From Microvelia longipes (lineage: Eukaryota; Arthropoda; Insecta; Hemiptera; Veliidae): DNA of 64,000 bases. Shown here one piece after another: positions 46,616 through 59,540 of the stretch. The stretch covers positions 25,498,569 through 25,562,568 of the forward strand of contig JACMZG010001914.1 in assembly GCA_018340805.1 (NCBI GenBank). The letters are read 5' to 3'. Made by a program: the position numbers and the translations under genes. A model generated the notes under the pieces. It worked only from the letters and a program-made list of their open reading frames with translations. It ran no database searches and was not told the origin of the DNA. Each line of letters begins with the position of its first letter. Positions within the stretch are counted from its first letter, which is position 1.

Positions 46616-46845
46616 ACCAAATAAAGTGCATTAACATGGTTTCCATGAAAGCTCATTTCTTCATTGTTTTAACTAAATATTGTGAATTGACATGGTTTCT
46701 ATGAAAGCTTACTTCTTCATTGTTTTTAAACTAAAATATTGTAAATTGACGTGGTTTCCATGAAAGCTTATTTTTTCATTGTTTTCAGACCATATATAGT
46801 GGATTGGATTAACATGGTTTTTCACATATAAGCTTATTTTTTTGT
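46616..46845. repeat. About 65-bp tandem repeat directly before ATG16 exon 4
   Basis: Three to four units share ATGGTTTCCATGAAAGCT followed by a T-rich TTCTTCATTGTTTT. The last, degenerate unit supplies the polypyrimidine tract and branch region of the exon 4 acceptor. Confidence 0.8.
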
Positions 46846-46851
46846 TTTTAG

Positions 46852-46940
46852 GCCGAAAATAGTGAGTTGATAGAAAGACTGAAAGAATATAAATCTAAAG
46901 ATGCTGAAAAAATGAATCAAGAAAATGAAAATTTTATTAG
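46852..46940 (+). CDS. ATG16: ATG16 exon 4 (coiled coil)
   Basis: Acceptor TTTTTAG, donor GTGAGA. Reads AENSELIERLKEYKSKDAEK and MNQENENFIR, aligning with the human EENQELV..KAQEANRLNAENE segment. Ends in phase 2. Confidence 0.92.
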
Positions 46941-47577
46941 GTGAGAAATTTTTTTTGTAAGCCTTGTGTAAAATCTTTGTTCACAAGGGTGAACTTTAGA
47001 ATGGAGGCCTGTAGGCTGGCATGACACTTAAAAATCTTATTGGACTTCAAATTTTGCCAGCTCAGTGGTACTTTTAACAAGCATTTCACTGTGTATTGTA
47101 TTCAGGATTTTTATAAGAAATGAACAGATAACTACATTAGGTTATGAAGTTTTTTGTCTAGACTTCGCACTAGTCACTTTACTATTGGGTTTCAAAGCTT
47201 AAAACTTTCAAAGCTAACTTGACTCGTCTTAGCTTAATGTTAATTAATATTAATTAGAACTACAATAAATGTTTTATTTTTCTGTGAAAGTATAAATGTT
47301 TACGAAAATGAAATTGAAAAATAAATAAATTAAATTAAATCCATTAACCAACTAAAAAGCCATACTTTAATTTATTAATTTTAAAAACACTTATTATTTT
47401 CCCTCTGAGATTACTTATGTAATGCTGTGACAAATAAATGGGAAACACTGATAATCAAGGGTCTAGAGATTAAACAAAAGCGTTTCTTATGGTTTTGATG
47501 AATTATGAATTATGTTATGTTAGTAACATGGAGTGATTATAGATCTGCTTGTTTGTTTCATTTACCCTCTACACCTT

Positions 47578-48105
47578 TTTACTTTTCCTCATTTATACCA
47601 TAGGTATATAGGAAAAGTGTTGTATTTGCAAAAAAAAATGAAACCAGGATGTCACTGGAATTATCTGTTTTAGGTGTTTTTAAGGCCTCCTGAGTGGTTT
47701 TTGCAAATTTGCCTGTATGTAAGTGTGTGTGTCTGTTGCCATTGTAGTTGTAAGTGTATTTATGGTAGAAAGTTGAAACTTTATACCAAAATACTGTAGT
47801 TGTTCTATTAGGAGATTTTTTTTCTTTTTAATGACATCATTAACCTGCTATAATGACTCAGAAATTTTTTTGAAAAATTATAATGGGCCAAAAAATTATG
47901 CGATCGGATTAAAATTTGGCATGCGTTAGCCATGTATAAGACTAACATATGTGCTAAGTTTTATCTTATTATTATCATTAGTTCATTTTTATCGTATGAC
48001 TTGTATACGTTTTGTAAATTGTAAAACATTGGAAAATAATCCAATGTCATAATCCGATGTCATTGGGAAAAGTTATGAGGTACACCGTACCTGATTTTTT
48101 TAACT
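47578..48105 (-). repeat. Fold-back repeat copy (minus orientation)
   Basis: It starts with the hairpin TACTTTTCCTCATTTATACC / GGTATATAGGAAAAGT and runs through GTGTCTGTTGCCATTG, GAAAGTTGAAACTTTATACC and GACTAACATATGTGCTAAG. It ends GTTATGAGGTACACCGTACC. The 5S-like module has been lost by deletion. Confidence 0.78.
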
Positions 48106-48258
48106 TAATATCTCCCAGTATGTTGTTACAAAAGAATGATGTTTCATATTTCTAAAACATAGTCTTAAATTTATAAATAACGTCTCACTTTTATCTGTTT
48201 ATCACAGATTTTTATTATTGATTAATATTTTATAAAATATTTTTATTTGTTGCTACAG

Positions 48259-48400
48259 GAAAAGAAATGCAATAGTTCAACAAGAATTAGCCGAGGCCGC
48301 TAGGGACACTAGGTTTGCTGTGATAGATGATATGGCTTTCGATGCATTAACATTTAACCCGGGTACTGGAAACTTACCCAACAATCCTTACATCATATGG
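48259..48400 (+). CDS. ATG16: ATG16 exon 5 (end of coiled coil and linker)
   Basis: Acceptor GCTACAG, donor GTACGT. Reads RKRNAIVQQELAEAARDTRF, then a linker FDALTFNPGTGNLPNN to YIIW. The linker replaces the long acidic region of human ATG16L1 and leads straight into the first WD blade. Confidence 0.93.
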
Positions 48401-48497
48401 GTACGTTAGCTTTTACATTGAAGTTATATAAGTGTTTACATTTAATACAACTATAAGCTTAATCTAATCTATAAGTAAATGTCTTACAATCATAAAT

Positions 48498-49150
48498 CAA
48501 ACATCGGATACAGGGTTCCTTGGAAATTTTCTTTTAACTTGGGACTCGCTTTGTTCATCTTCAGAGTCTTATGGTGGCCATGAACTTAAGGATGTCAACC
48601 TCAGAATAGAAAGTAAGCCTAACATCTAGGGTGTAATTACTTCAATCTCGCTTAGTTAGACCTCATAATTTTATGATTATCATACTGATCTTGCTACACC
48701 TATCCTCAGAATATGATCATTATCTACTTTATGAAAAAAAGCTGTGATAATACTTGGTAGCCTTGGTGTTAAAAATAGTATTTTTACATAAAACTTTTAA
48801 AATACTATATTTATTTTTAATAATTTTATGTTATTTTTCTGTGTTTTATGATTTTTCAAAATTTTCGCTTGTTCTTAATTGTGGGCTGACTTTATAAAAA
48901 AAAGATTTTCCGAATAGCACAACTACAGCAGTAGATTGATTTTTGAACAAAGTTTCAAATCTCTAGCATAAATACACTAGAAGCTACTATGATAACAGAC
49001 ACACACACTCATACAGACAACTTTTAGAAAACCATTCAGGAGGTATTAAAACACTTGAAACAGATAATTCTTGTGACATCCTGGTTTCGGGTTTTTATTT
49101 GCAAACAATAGTTTTCCTATATAGCTTTGGTATAAATAAGAAAAAGTTGA
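48498..49150 (+). repeat. Fold-back repeat copy (plus orientation)
   Basis: It begins ATCGGATACAGGGTTCCTTG and GGGACTCGCTTTGTTCATC. The body resumes at about 48840 with TGATTTTTCAAAATTTTCGC, CAACTACAGCAGTAGATTGA and CATACAGACAACTTTTAG. It ends in a degenerate hairpin at 49108-49146. The 5S-like part is unrecognisable. Confidence 0.68.
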
Positions 49151-49649
49151 AAAGTAATTAAATATTTACATGAAATCGTAATTATTATGAAAAATGATTA
49201 TCACCAATTTACTTTTATGGTACCAAAGCTTCCCAGGAAATGATAATAGTTGTTGTATTCTCCCACTAAGTATCTTTGAATCCAAGACTTTTAATATCAA
49301 TTAATGTATGTATTATCTTACTAATACATTGTTTTAAAAACTATATTCTGTCTTTATTATTATCATCCTATTATTATTTTGTTTCATAAATAACTATTGG
49401 ACTGTTAACAACTTAAAACTAGGTAAAATTAATAAAGACTTCAGTCCTTATTTTGAAGATATGTTTACTTTATACATAACAGACATTTCACCTGGCGAAG
49501 ATAAATATGTGCATTTGAATAGTATTATTTTTTTGTTGAAATTTCAAAAAATTGTAATTTTTACAGTTCCAATTTATTTCTTCCAAAGAAATTATTTTCT
49601 CACTTGATTTTTTTATAACATTTAGACATTATTGTTTATTATATTGTAG

Positions 49650-49784
<135 letters not shown>

Positions 49785-49876
49785 TGATTTCAAACTTTAC
49801 TCCAAATTTGAGTTATCCTTTGCTATTTAATTTATTGCAGAAACCTGATTAGGAATTGAACCAGTAACCTCTAGAA

Positions 49877-50330
49877 CTGTGGTTTTTAACCTTTTGGCTT
49901 CCAAGGCCTTCTAATAAGTATTGGGCCTAAAGACAAGGGAGGAGGGGACCACTCTCCTCAGTTACATTGTGTCAAACAATAAAACTACCAATACTTATTG
50001 TAACACAATTTTTATTTAAAGAATCAATACATTTTTAAATTGTCATTTACGCAATGCATTTTTTATTATTTTGAAGAATATTTTACAATATTACAAATTA
50101 GAGTTTTTAAGTAAAAAAAATGAAAACTAGTGAGAAATTTGCTGTTGAATACTTTTATTTATTAATTTAATCAAGAAATGGATGTGCTTAAGGCAAACTG
50201 ACTCTAAGACAATATTCAATCTATAGGCGGTTCCTTGCTTTGGTCTTAATATGTGCCATTGAAGAGAAAACTTATTCACATAGATATGTCAATTCAAATG
50301 ACAATAGACCAGGTTTGGTTTAATCTTACT
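49877..50330 (-). pseudogene. hAT (ZBED-type) transposase remnant
   Basis: CTGTGGTTTTTAACCTTTTG at 49877 resembles a hAT end (CAGTGGTTCTCAACC). On the minus strand at about 50222-50300 one frame reads FELTYLCE, a stop, then VFSSMAHIKTKARNRL and stop. This is the C-terminal dimerisation signature of ZBED/hAT transposases (FSSM..IKTK.RNRL). The rest is too decayed to read. Confidence 0.7.
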
Positions 50331-50501
50331 GGGAGGTTACTTTTTCTAACCCATGTCTGACGGTTATGATTTCAAAACAGTTAAATTTTATTTTTATTTT
50401 TAGGCTGATTTATGTCAGAATAAGGTCTCAAATGTTTTGAGCCAAAACTTTGAGATCAATTTGGATGTGAGTGGGTTGATATTCTATAACCGCTGCTCCA
50501 A

Positions 50502-50741
50502 AATATCAATACAATACAAAGCTTCAGTCAGAATATCAATACAATACAAAGCTTCAGTCAGAATATCAATTCAATACAATGCTTCAGTCTGAATATCAAT
50601 ACAATACAAAGCTTCAGTCAGAATATCAATAAAATACAATGCTTCAGTCAGAATATCAATACAATATAATGGTTCAGTCAGAATATCAATTCAATATAAT
50701 GCTTCAGTCAGAATATCAATAAAATACAATGCTTCAGTCAC
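50502..50741. repeat. 30-bp tandem repeat, eight copies
   Basis: Eight units of AATATCAATACAATACAAAG plus CTTCAGTCAG. Sequence variants (ATTCAATAC, AAAATAC, TATAATG) alternate, which suggests higher-order duplication of pairs. Confidence 0.95.
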
Positions 50742-50787
50742 TGCCTCACCACTGCCGTGTCTCCAAGGTTATCACTTTAATGAGGAC

Positions 50788-51290
50788 TTCTATAATATAT
50801 CATTTAATACTATACCATGTTTTGCTAAACATGAATAATTGACACAATATAATTGTGCGAGAGACACCTAGGAAATGTAACAAGCAAAATGCAATGCTAC
50901 ATCTGGGAACTGTTCCATCATTCGACATTCGTCATCATTGATGGCTCGACATAATGGCATGTCCCACTCTGTTTTGTTTCGTCTATCTCATCAGGGTGCC
51001 GACAGAGCATGAACTCAGTCTGACCTTCAATTCATTCCAAAAAATTTAATGTAAAGGATTTACCAGAGACAAGCGGTGCTCTCGTACTACCAATCATGCA
51101 TGGCAAGCAAAACATATATCATTTGATACTACCATGTTTTGCAAAACATGAATAGTTGACACCTAAAAGCAATGCTACATCTGGGAACTGTTCCATCATT
51201 TGACATTCGTCATCATTGATGGCTCGACATAATGTCATGTCCCACTCAGTTTTGTTACGTCTAACTCATGAGGGTGCTAACAGAGCCTGA
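50788..51290. repeat. Direct duplication of about 190-210 bp
   Basis: ATCATTTAATACTATACCATG to GCCGACAGAGCATGAA (50798-51012) recurs as ATCATTTGATACTACCATG to GCTAACAGAGCCTGAA (51119-51290), with shared GCTACATCTGGGAACTGTTC and GATGGCTCGACATAATG. The copies are about 320 bp apart and differ by small indels. It is a probable transposon remnant. Confidence 0.8.
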
Positions 51291-51549
51291 ATGTGTGACA
51301 AAAAGTATGTACACATAGTGTATTAGTGTATATTTTCTGGTTTGTGGTAAAGGGGGAGTTGAGTTATCTTAAAAGATATTTAATTATCCAAATCCCTTAT
51401 AGACTCATCTATTCCAGGACTCATATCTGGGACGTAAGCCAGCTCATTTCATTATATGCTGTACTATTTTAACTTAGGCTTCAAGTATGCACTTTTTGGG
51501 TTGATTGTCTGTAGAGGGATTCATTTGTATATGATTGCCTTTGTTGCAG

Positions 51550-51692
51550 GTCAAGCTACCTTAAGGTGTCAATTAGTGGGTAGTAATAAAGGAATAATGT
51601 CTGTTGATTTTGATTCATCTGGTACTGTAGTGTTAGGAACATCAGCTGATGGAGCTGTCAGGGTTTGGGGCATCGCTGAACAAAGACCAAGG
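51550..51692 (+). CDS. ATG16: ATG16 exon 7 (WD40 blade 2), last one found
   Basis: Acceptor TTGTTGCAG, donor GTAAGAG. Reads GQATLRCQLVGSNKGIMSVD, FDSSGTVVLGTSADGAVRVW and GIAEQRPR. Ends in phase 0 after codon 340. The frame runs on to a stop at 51737, but that read-through lacks WD40 sequence and is intron. Confidence 0.94.
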
Positions 51693-52230
51693 GTAAGAGT
51701 ACTCTTCCAAATTGAGAATATTTTAGTCAATTATTGAAATAAATGTGAGGGCTATTAAATTGACAAGTAAATGATCTTTTGGACCTTTTTGAGCACTCTA
51801 GCATGCAGAAGTCACTTGGAAAAGCTATCCACTATGCCCTAATTATTGTAATGGTTAAAATCTTTTTGGTTTAAAATAACATCCCAAGAGTATTTAAAAA
51901 TGTAGTGTGTTGATCTTACAATAGTTTGGAAACTTGAACTAAAACAGTTTCTTAACTGATAGTGCTACGGATGTGAGTTACTGGAGACACATTTTTCTAT
52001 TTTAATGCAAAAATATTACAGTATGTTACTTATTAACTATTTCTATCCAGTCTTTAGGTATTTGTGCATATGCTTTTTGACATAAACAGTAAAAAGGAAA
52101 TAAGGGAGATGATTAATATTTTTTTTTGTTTAAACTCAGTCTAAAAATAAATATATATACTCAGAAGAAGAAATAATATATACTCAGAAAGAAAATAAAG
52201 AAAAGTTTATCCAAAATTTAGTATGTATCT
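51693..52230. other. Presumed ATG16 intron, nothing recognised
   Basis: No WD40-coding exon or named repeat is seen. Confidence 0.4.
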
Positions 52231-52897
52231 TACCAAAAACCACTTATGTGATAAAAAAAAACTCCCTGCCAAGTTTTTGGTCCCAATAAGTAGGGAAATC
52301 AGTTTTTCTGTCCCGCCAAGTCATGTCCGTATTGGGTGGAGACAGTCATTGGCGTTTCAAAGTGAAGTTGCTAGGTTGGTAATAGTTAAGGGACTTATTT
52401 ACATTGAGAGGTAATCATCAGCTTCTTCTCCTTGTTGGCAAGCCAGTAGTGTGAACGAGTTGTATAGTTCCTTTTGCTATATTTTGAGATATCAAACAAT
52501 TTAGGTCTTCGTGGAGATTAATCATAACAGATTTTAGTTGTCATAATTGCAGCAATTTTACTTACCTGCATAGATCCAGGAGTATACAAAAGAATAAAAT
52601 GAAATGATATGGTTACGATATAATCAGGCACTACGCCCTATAGACACTTGCAAACACTACCTGTTAAGATTCACTATTCTGGCACGCCGCAAAGGCGAAG
52701 AAGCTGATGATTGCCTCTCAATGTAAATAGGGCCCTTAACTATTGCCAACCTAGCAACTTCACTTTGAAACGCCAATGACCGTCTCCACCCAATATGGAC
52801 ATGACTTGGCGGGACAGAAAAGTTGATTTCCCTACTTTTTTTAAACAAAGATTTGGCGGGGAGTTTTTTTACCATATAAGTGGTTTTTGATAAGATT
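52231..52897. mobile_element. 0.66-kb element with about 200-bp inverted repeats
   Basis: The left arm CAAAAACCACTTATGTGAT ... CGTTTCAAAGTGAAGTTGCT ... ATTTACATTGAGAGG is complementary to ... ATAAGTGGTTTTTG on the right. A central 230 bp is unique. The paired open frames here (reading FSVPPSHV.IGWR.SLAFQ on both strands) come from the same arm and have no recognisable function. No clear target duplication was found. Confidence 0.8.
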
Positions 52898-53915
52898 TCA
52901 TGACTTTTTGGATGGCTCCTGTTTTATGTAAAAACAGAAATAAACATGATACGTGTAGTAGATAAAGCTGTAAAGAATGTCAAGGTATTGTATACACCAT
53001 TCTCAAGCTCTGTTTTCTGCGGCACGTACAACATAGGAATTATGAATTTGGGATTTATTGATACAGGAATCTTAAAAGGCATCAGACAAACCCAAAAGTC
53101 CTCAAACATCAAAATCCATTCATTAGTAAAGAGTGCAGGTGGGTCAATTTATATAAAAGTAGCAATCGCTAAAGCTCCGTGTTTAGCACAGGAATGTCGA
53201 ATTTGAGATTTTATCTGGCACTACACACAGGCATGAGACAAATTCAAAAAGTCACCACATATCAAAATGTGTTCAGTAGTTTAGACTGTAGGTGAATTAG
53301 TGAATAAACATATAAAACTATCTTTCGCTAGCTTATTTTTTTCGCTCCACGTTTAGCGTAGTAGCAGTAATATGGGGGGGGGAGTGGTAGTAACTACCAG
53401 GCAAGTAGGCCACGTTGTTGGGCCCTTTTTGCCTTTATGTAAAATCTCAAAAAAATAAATAAATATATTATTATTATTATCCACAATTTAATATGGTTCT
53501 TAGGTGGAGCTAAAGTAATATATATACCAAGTAGGGAAACTCCTGTACTAACCCGTGTAAAAAAATTCAGACATGCGTGATCAGTTGATTACTGGCTCAA
53601 AAATAAAAAATAGCTAAAATTGGAATAACTGCGCATGCGCCTCTTAGGATTTACTTTTTTTTACTTAGTTTTATTGGCTACCCTGATAACATTAGGTGTT
53701 TTACTTTTATTCTTGTTTTCTTACTTTAATATGTACGCGATAGTTTAATGATTTTGTATTAAATTCAGTGAAATAATTATTACAATAAATTAGTTAATGA
53801 AAAAGAGAAACTATAGTGAAGGTAAACTACATGTTTTATTAAGATTTTGAAGAACATCCATACGACAATGTATTGCCTTAAATATAACTTAAAATTACAA
53901 TTGCTTTTATTCAAA
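52898..53915. other. Non-coding stretch
   Basis: There are short imperfect duplications, for example AAAGCTCCGTGTTTAGCAC near 53169 against TCGCTCCACGTTTAGCGTA near 53342. I recognise nothing else. Confidence 0.4.
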
Positions 53916-54630
53916 AATGTTTGGTTAAAGTTGTTAAATTACTAATTACAATTAATATTTGAAGGGGAAAAACAAATATGACTCGCAAAAATGTACTTAG
54001 TTAAATATTGCACTCGAAAAAAAATAATAATTAGCTAAACCTCTATTGGATGGCGCAAGGCCAGAGGAAAAATATTATTCTTTTTTTTACTGAAATCGCG
54101 TTTGCCTATGGCGTTACCGATGTAACTTCGTATTTTTGTGAACCATGCATAGTAGATATGTGTAAAAAAATATCAGGCCAATCCAAATACTATTAGAAGG
54201 TTTGTGATTTTTTTAAATGTTTATGAGGCTATTATTTTGGGTTAATGACGTCACACATATATCATGAAAAATAGGGTTCGGGACATTAACAAGGTTGATT
54301 TTTGTACCAAGTTTCATTTCGATCCGAGAAAGCATTCGAAACGTCTAGGACACAAAAATCTCATTCGAAAATTCGCTAAAAAAAATGATGGTATATGTCG
54401 TCATTTGCAACACGATTGCTTTTATTACATTCAAAAAAATTAAATTAAATTTGTTAAATTACTAATTTAAATTAATATTTTAATAAATATCATTTGCAAA
54501 AATGTACTAAGTTAAGTAGTGCACACGAAAAAAAAGTTTAATTAGCCGCTCGCTTTAAGTAATTTAAACAAACCTAGTATTTAAAGATTCAGACTTAAAC
54601 CACTATTGGATGTGGCAAAATGTGTTTCTT
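53916..54630. repeat. Diverged direct duplication and remnant of the 36.8-kb repeat
   Basis: TTGTTAAATTACTAATTACA to CTCTATTGGATGGCGCAA (53930-54060) recurs as TTGTTAAATTACTAATTTAA to CACTATTGGATGTGGCAA (54448-54620). Between them, 54240-54350 (TTAATGACGTCACACA, GGTTGATTTTTGTACCAAGT) is the inverted relative of 36790-36920. Confidence 0.65.
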
Positions 54631-55572
54631 ACACAAATCATTAACATTTTAAACTAAACTGTTCAAAGAAATGCAAAAAAACAAAAATTTTGAGTACAGT
54701 AAATAGTTTGTTTACATTTACTAGAGTAAAACAAAATGGCCGCGGCCATATGAAAATTTGACCCAACTCCCTAGTGGACAAAATGTGAACTACATGCCAG
54801 GTCTGACAGAAATCACGTTTATATATTACTTTATGCTACACCTTAAGGTGTTTATAGAGTCATGACCATTTTTTGCATACTTTCTATTTTTGGATTAGTA
54901 TTTATTGTTATTTTTTGGGGAAGAGATTGTTTTTTATATATCTAGATCTCATATTTTGGACTGGCTCCTGAAAAGGTTTATACTTCACATTTTACACAAC
55001 TTCTTGATTAAATTTTATAAAAATACTAGAAAATAGATTTTCTTGAATCCCTATAACAAAATTTGATGCCTTCAGAGACTGTTTTCCAGGGCCTAGGGCC
55101 CTTTAATTAAGCTACCCATGACCTGATATCAGCTGTATTGTGATGCCAAAAAGCTGTATTTTATTTGTGAATACTTGAGGTGGTGTAAATGTTTGATAGT
55201 TGTTTCTGTCTCTTGATCAGCTTAATAGTTATTTATGCACCAAGTTAAAACTGCTGCTATTTACTTGAACAGTAAGTTGGTTCCTAAGAAGAGACCCAAG
55301 GACCCCCCCCCCCCCTAGTTAAGAGATTTATGTCTATAACTCCTGAGGCGAAGAAGAGGGAGTTATGAGAATTAACTAATTGACTCTTGAGATAAAGCTG
55401 AGAAAAGTAACTACTGCCGGGTAAAAATAACGTTTTATTCCTAAGGTACACACAAAATTATCATATAATAATGTAGATATTAAAATATCTCATGATGTTG
55501 ACATAATTTATTTATTATTATATTCATATTTTAATACCTTTTGTTGTATTTTATTTTTAATATTTTTTGGTC
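54631..55572. other. Non-coding stretch
   Basis: A poly-C tract lies at 55303-55315. The GAAGAAGAGGGAGTTATGAG / GACTCTTGAGATAAAGC segment near 55345 resembles 41600-41680 weakly. No gene is seen. Confidence 0.4.
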
Positions 55573-55759
55573 AATAGATAAATAAATAGTCTCTCCACTA
55601 AATAGTATATTAATAAATTTATTTGAGAGATAACTTCCTGCCGCATCCAGCCATCATCAGTCATTCTCAGGAGTGCTAATAACGATCGTCTAGAAAGTTA
55701 TCTCTCAAATAAATGTATTAATATACTATTTAGTGGAGGGACTATTTATTTATCTATTA
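55573..55759. mobile_element. 187-bp fold-back element
   Basis: Arms AATAGATAAATAAATAGTC, CTCTCCACTAAATAGTATAT and TTGAGAGATAACTT face their complements. The inner part has CCATCATCAGTCATTCTCAG (CTGATGATGG on the minus strand). The CTCTCCACTAA block is shared with 42911-43259, suggesting a common family. Confidence 0.8.
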
Positions 55760-58700
55760 AATAGTATGTAATGCCGCTCCTAAAATAAAAATGGAAAAAT
55801 ACTCCCTCTTATAAGATTTGGCAGCTCTAACCTCAATTACAAAAAACACTTACGATAGTCTAACACAAATTAGTCGATAGTGAAGTTTACATTCGTACCG
55901 TCAATAAACTTCACATTATATACTATCTGAAGGTAAAATATTGTACGGGGAAATTAAAAAAAAACCAATAGTATGTTTTTTTAAACTTTATTATTTTTTC
56001 TTTAAAAAAGATATTTCTTAAATTAAAAATTCGTTTATAAAGAAACCATAAATAATTAATTTTTAAAACCTTTTTACAATAATAATAATAATAATATAAT
56101 GGAATGCTCAGTTTATAATAACATCTGGACAAAATTTGCACCATCTTTTATTTTTAAGGAATCAATAAAAGATATCATATTTTGTCCTTCAGTTTATTGT
56201 GGAATGATTTAAGTTTAAAATGAAAAAGAGGAAAAATAAATTTATTGGATGTTAAAATCTCAAATTCATGTTTCTTAATTTTTGTAAGATGTTAGAAAGC
56301 CCAAATGGGTCAATTGCTTTGACTGTTACTTGCCTGTGGGTTGCTTACTCATTACTGTATACAGTGTTGCTTTACTTTATATAGCTAAATCTACGTTTGA
56401 TTTGCATGTCCAGTTTTCTTATTCAGAAACAATAACCTTAAGTTGAGAATTAATACTTAATAATAATTAATAAACAAGTATTAATAATAACCTTAAGATT
56501 TGTTTTGATTTGCATGCATAACTTCATATTTAATATTTTAATTCTTAAAAAGATTTTTTTACTATAGCGCTATTTTTCTCTTACCTCCTACATATCTCTT
56601 TTTTTCTAAATGGCTAAGATAATTCAACCCTTGCAAAGACCTTCACGCTCTTCTTTAATTTTAAATTTGGTTGAAAACTCAAAAAATCGTTAACTACATA
56701 CTTTCTTTTCTTTTTTATCTTTTCTTAAGAGTTTGCTTTAAACTTTTCTTAAGCAATTCAATTTTGTTCTATTTCCATTAAAGCAAAGTAGCAAGAACAA
56801 ATCAAGTTAGGTATAATTGATATTTATTTTTTAAGAATACACGTTATGAAGAAATGTATGAATTACATATTTATTTAAACTTAATTAATCCAAATCAGAC
56901 ATATTTTTATTATTATTATTAGCACAATTTTTATTTAATTAAGAGCAATATTATTATTTGACGTTATTACTGAACTTAGTTATTGACATTGTTTGCCATT
57001 GAAAGTTAGAAGGGATTTCTTTTACTAAAAAAGAATTAAGTGATAAGTTTACATAAGGGCTTATTCATTTTAGAATGCAACATTGAGAAATATCTACCCA
57101 ATGCTTCCAAAAAATTAAATGAATATTAATACTTTGTTTTTCTGTTTAAACTACTTTTTATTGGCATAAGGTTATAAAAGATGTTGGCTGTTTTTAAGAT
57201 GCAAATGAGAAATTTGTTAGTTTTCCTATCCATATTTATTAAGATTAAATCTTATGCTTGATGATGTAGAAATCAGGCTTATACTTATAATTTATAAAAG
57301 TTCTTTCATGACTTTAAATACAGGAAAGCCGGTAATTTTAACTGGTTTAAATTGTTTAATTATTAATATACTTAGGTATTTAATTTTTTCCATTTGCCCT
57401 CAGGCCCCTTTCAATTTTTTCACAGACACCTACAAGTCTGGGGACTACAATTTTGCTTAACCCTTCTTAATGTTCTTAAATGCGCCCATAAAATGTACAA
57501 AAAGACTTACAAAGGTAACTAAATATTATTCAGTTACCTTATTTGAGATAAACCTCATAAACCTTATAGTGCCTAAAATAATCGTAAATATTGTTTCAAA
57601 TTTGATGTCAGAGATTGTATTGAAGTTAAATCATTCTATACACAAGCTTTTAGCTTTAGCACCTTTCTTATTTTTAAATGCTAAGTTAAATATGTCAGTC
57701 AGTTCTTTATTTTATTTATTAATATGGATCAACAATTTTTATGATTGGTTCAGTAATAACATAACAACCCTTAAATTATTTTGAAGCAAATAAATAAAAA
57801 TTTACAATTGCGAAATAAAACTAAATATTACAAATAAAGATTAATAATAAATAAATAAGTCATGAACACATATACCTTTTATATGACTTCTCTCTGAATT
57901 TGTTATTTATTTATTAAAATTACTTTTTTATATAAAAATAAATAGTTTTTATTGGAATTAAATAAATAAACAAAGATAGAGAGAAAGTTAAAGTTGAGAC
58001 TAGGACAAGAGAAGAACAATGTAAATTATAAAAAAAAAACCACAAAAAGATTTAGAATAGAATGTGCAAATATGTGCATTAAGTTCTTTTTAATAAAAGT
58101 AAAAATAAAATAGGAACAATAAAAGACAAATAATAAATTGTTCTATCTTTCATCCTGGTCTACGTTATATATAATTTTTATATTTTGCGTTCCTTAAAAA
58201 AAAAAAAAATTTAAAAAATAATTTACATTAAAATAATTATTTTAAGTATTAATACTTACTTAAATTCATTATAACCTATCAATCTAATTTTTATTTATTT
58301 TATATTTCATCAATTTTATTGATAAAATTATTAAATAAGATTTAAAAATTATTTTTTTTACTTTTTATTCTTAAACTACTTTAAATATTTAAATTTACTA
58401 TACAAAATATCAACAGTTTTTATTTTTATTTTAATAAAATGAAAATTGAACAACTTTCATCCTATTTTTTTTTAAATAAAATAATTATGAATAAAATAAT
58501 AAATAAGAACAAAAAATATTTTTCATTGTCAATAGAAGTTTAAAATGGAAAACTTTTATCGAGAGAAAAATAATCTTTGATTTTTCTAAAACCTAAATTT
58601 ATTTATTTTACTATTTTGACAAAATAAATTAAATTTATTTCTACATTTTGGAAATTAGAAATAAATTGTGAAAGAAGTCGAGTGAGGAAAATTTCTTAAA

Positions 58701-59540
58701 TGAGCTTTTTGTAATTCTAAATTTATTTTACTAGTTCTTTAGTAATAAAAAATTTAATGATGCCTAAATTTATTTTTATTATACTAATAGTTTATTTAAA
58801 AAAAATGGATTGTGTCAAGCAATCTAATATAATCACTGGTTCCACTTCATTCTAAAAATTTAACCATTAGTTTCAAAAAGTCTATTATTTATTCTTGTGA
58901 TTAAACAGAATTCCCCAAAATTACTACACGTCTCTGTATTTAGTCATTTCATTGTATGACTAAAACGAGCTTTAATTTTCCTTAAAAAATCTTATTTTAA
59001 TTATTAAATGTTTAAACTATTGGTGATGTTATAAAACCAACAAATTATTGTGGCAGTGTAGGGTGCAGATATTTTTAAAAATCAAAATATGTAAGATTTT
59101 ATTTTGCGTTTATTTTTGGGGAATGTTATTTAGTGAAAAACACCCAACACCGAGGAACTTAACGATTCTTTTAAAAATTAATCTATCAAATTAATTAAGT
59201 ATTATAGAAAACAATTCTTTTTTATAAATAGAAAATTGATAAAAAAGAAAAAGTAAACTATACAAATGATGCTAAAATTGTATACCTGTATCAACCGAAC
59301 TCAGTGAATTTTATCAAAGTAATTATAAATTAATATAAATATTTTTATGAACATTAAGTTGGATCACAAAGTCGTGTTTTAATATGAAATCTGTGTTAAG
59401 ATTTTTAACCATGATTTAATTTTTTCATTAGAATAAATAATTATTTGATTCCTTTAGTTGTGTGTTAAGGATATCTTAATTATGTATTTTTAGCATTTCG
59501 TTGGATAATTCAAATAATCAGGGTTGATAATGGCACTATT
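55760..59540. other. AT-rich stretch without a recognised gene
   Basis: I looked for the missing ATG16 blades on the plus strand and for other exons, and found none. Frames of 60-100 codons here have A/T-driven composition and no motif. The segment nearest 59540 is probably the 3' UTR of the ZP gene. Confidence 0.45.

Noticed and set aside
52223..52875. Two similar 63-72 residue frames on opposite strands
   Set aside because: They are the two arms of one inverted repeat and no protein feature is present.
57300..57370. Possible ATG16 exon after AAATACAG at about 57324
   Set aside because: The frame gives no WD40 residues and soon meets stops.
57470..57784. 104-residue plus-strand frame
   Set aside because: Hydrophobic Leu/Ile/Asn composition expected of AT-rich DNA, no splice or start context and no recognisable domain.
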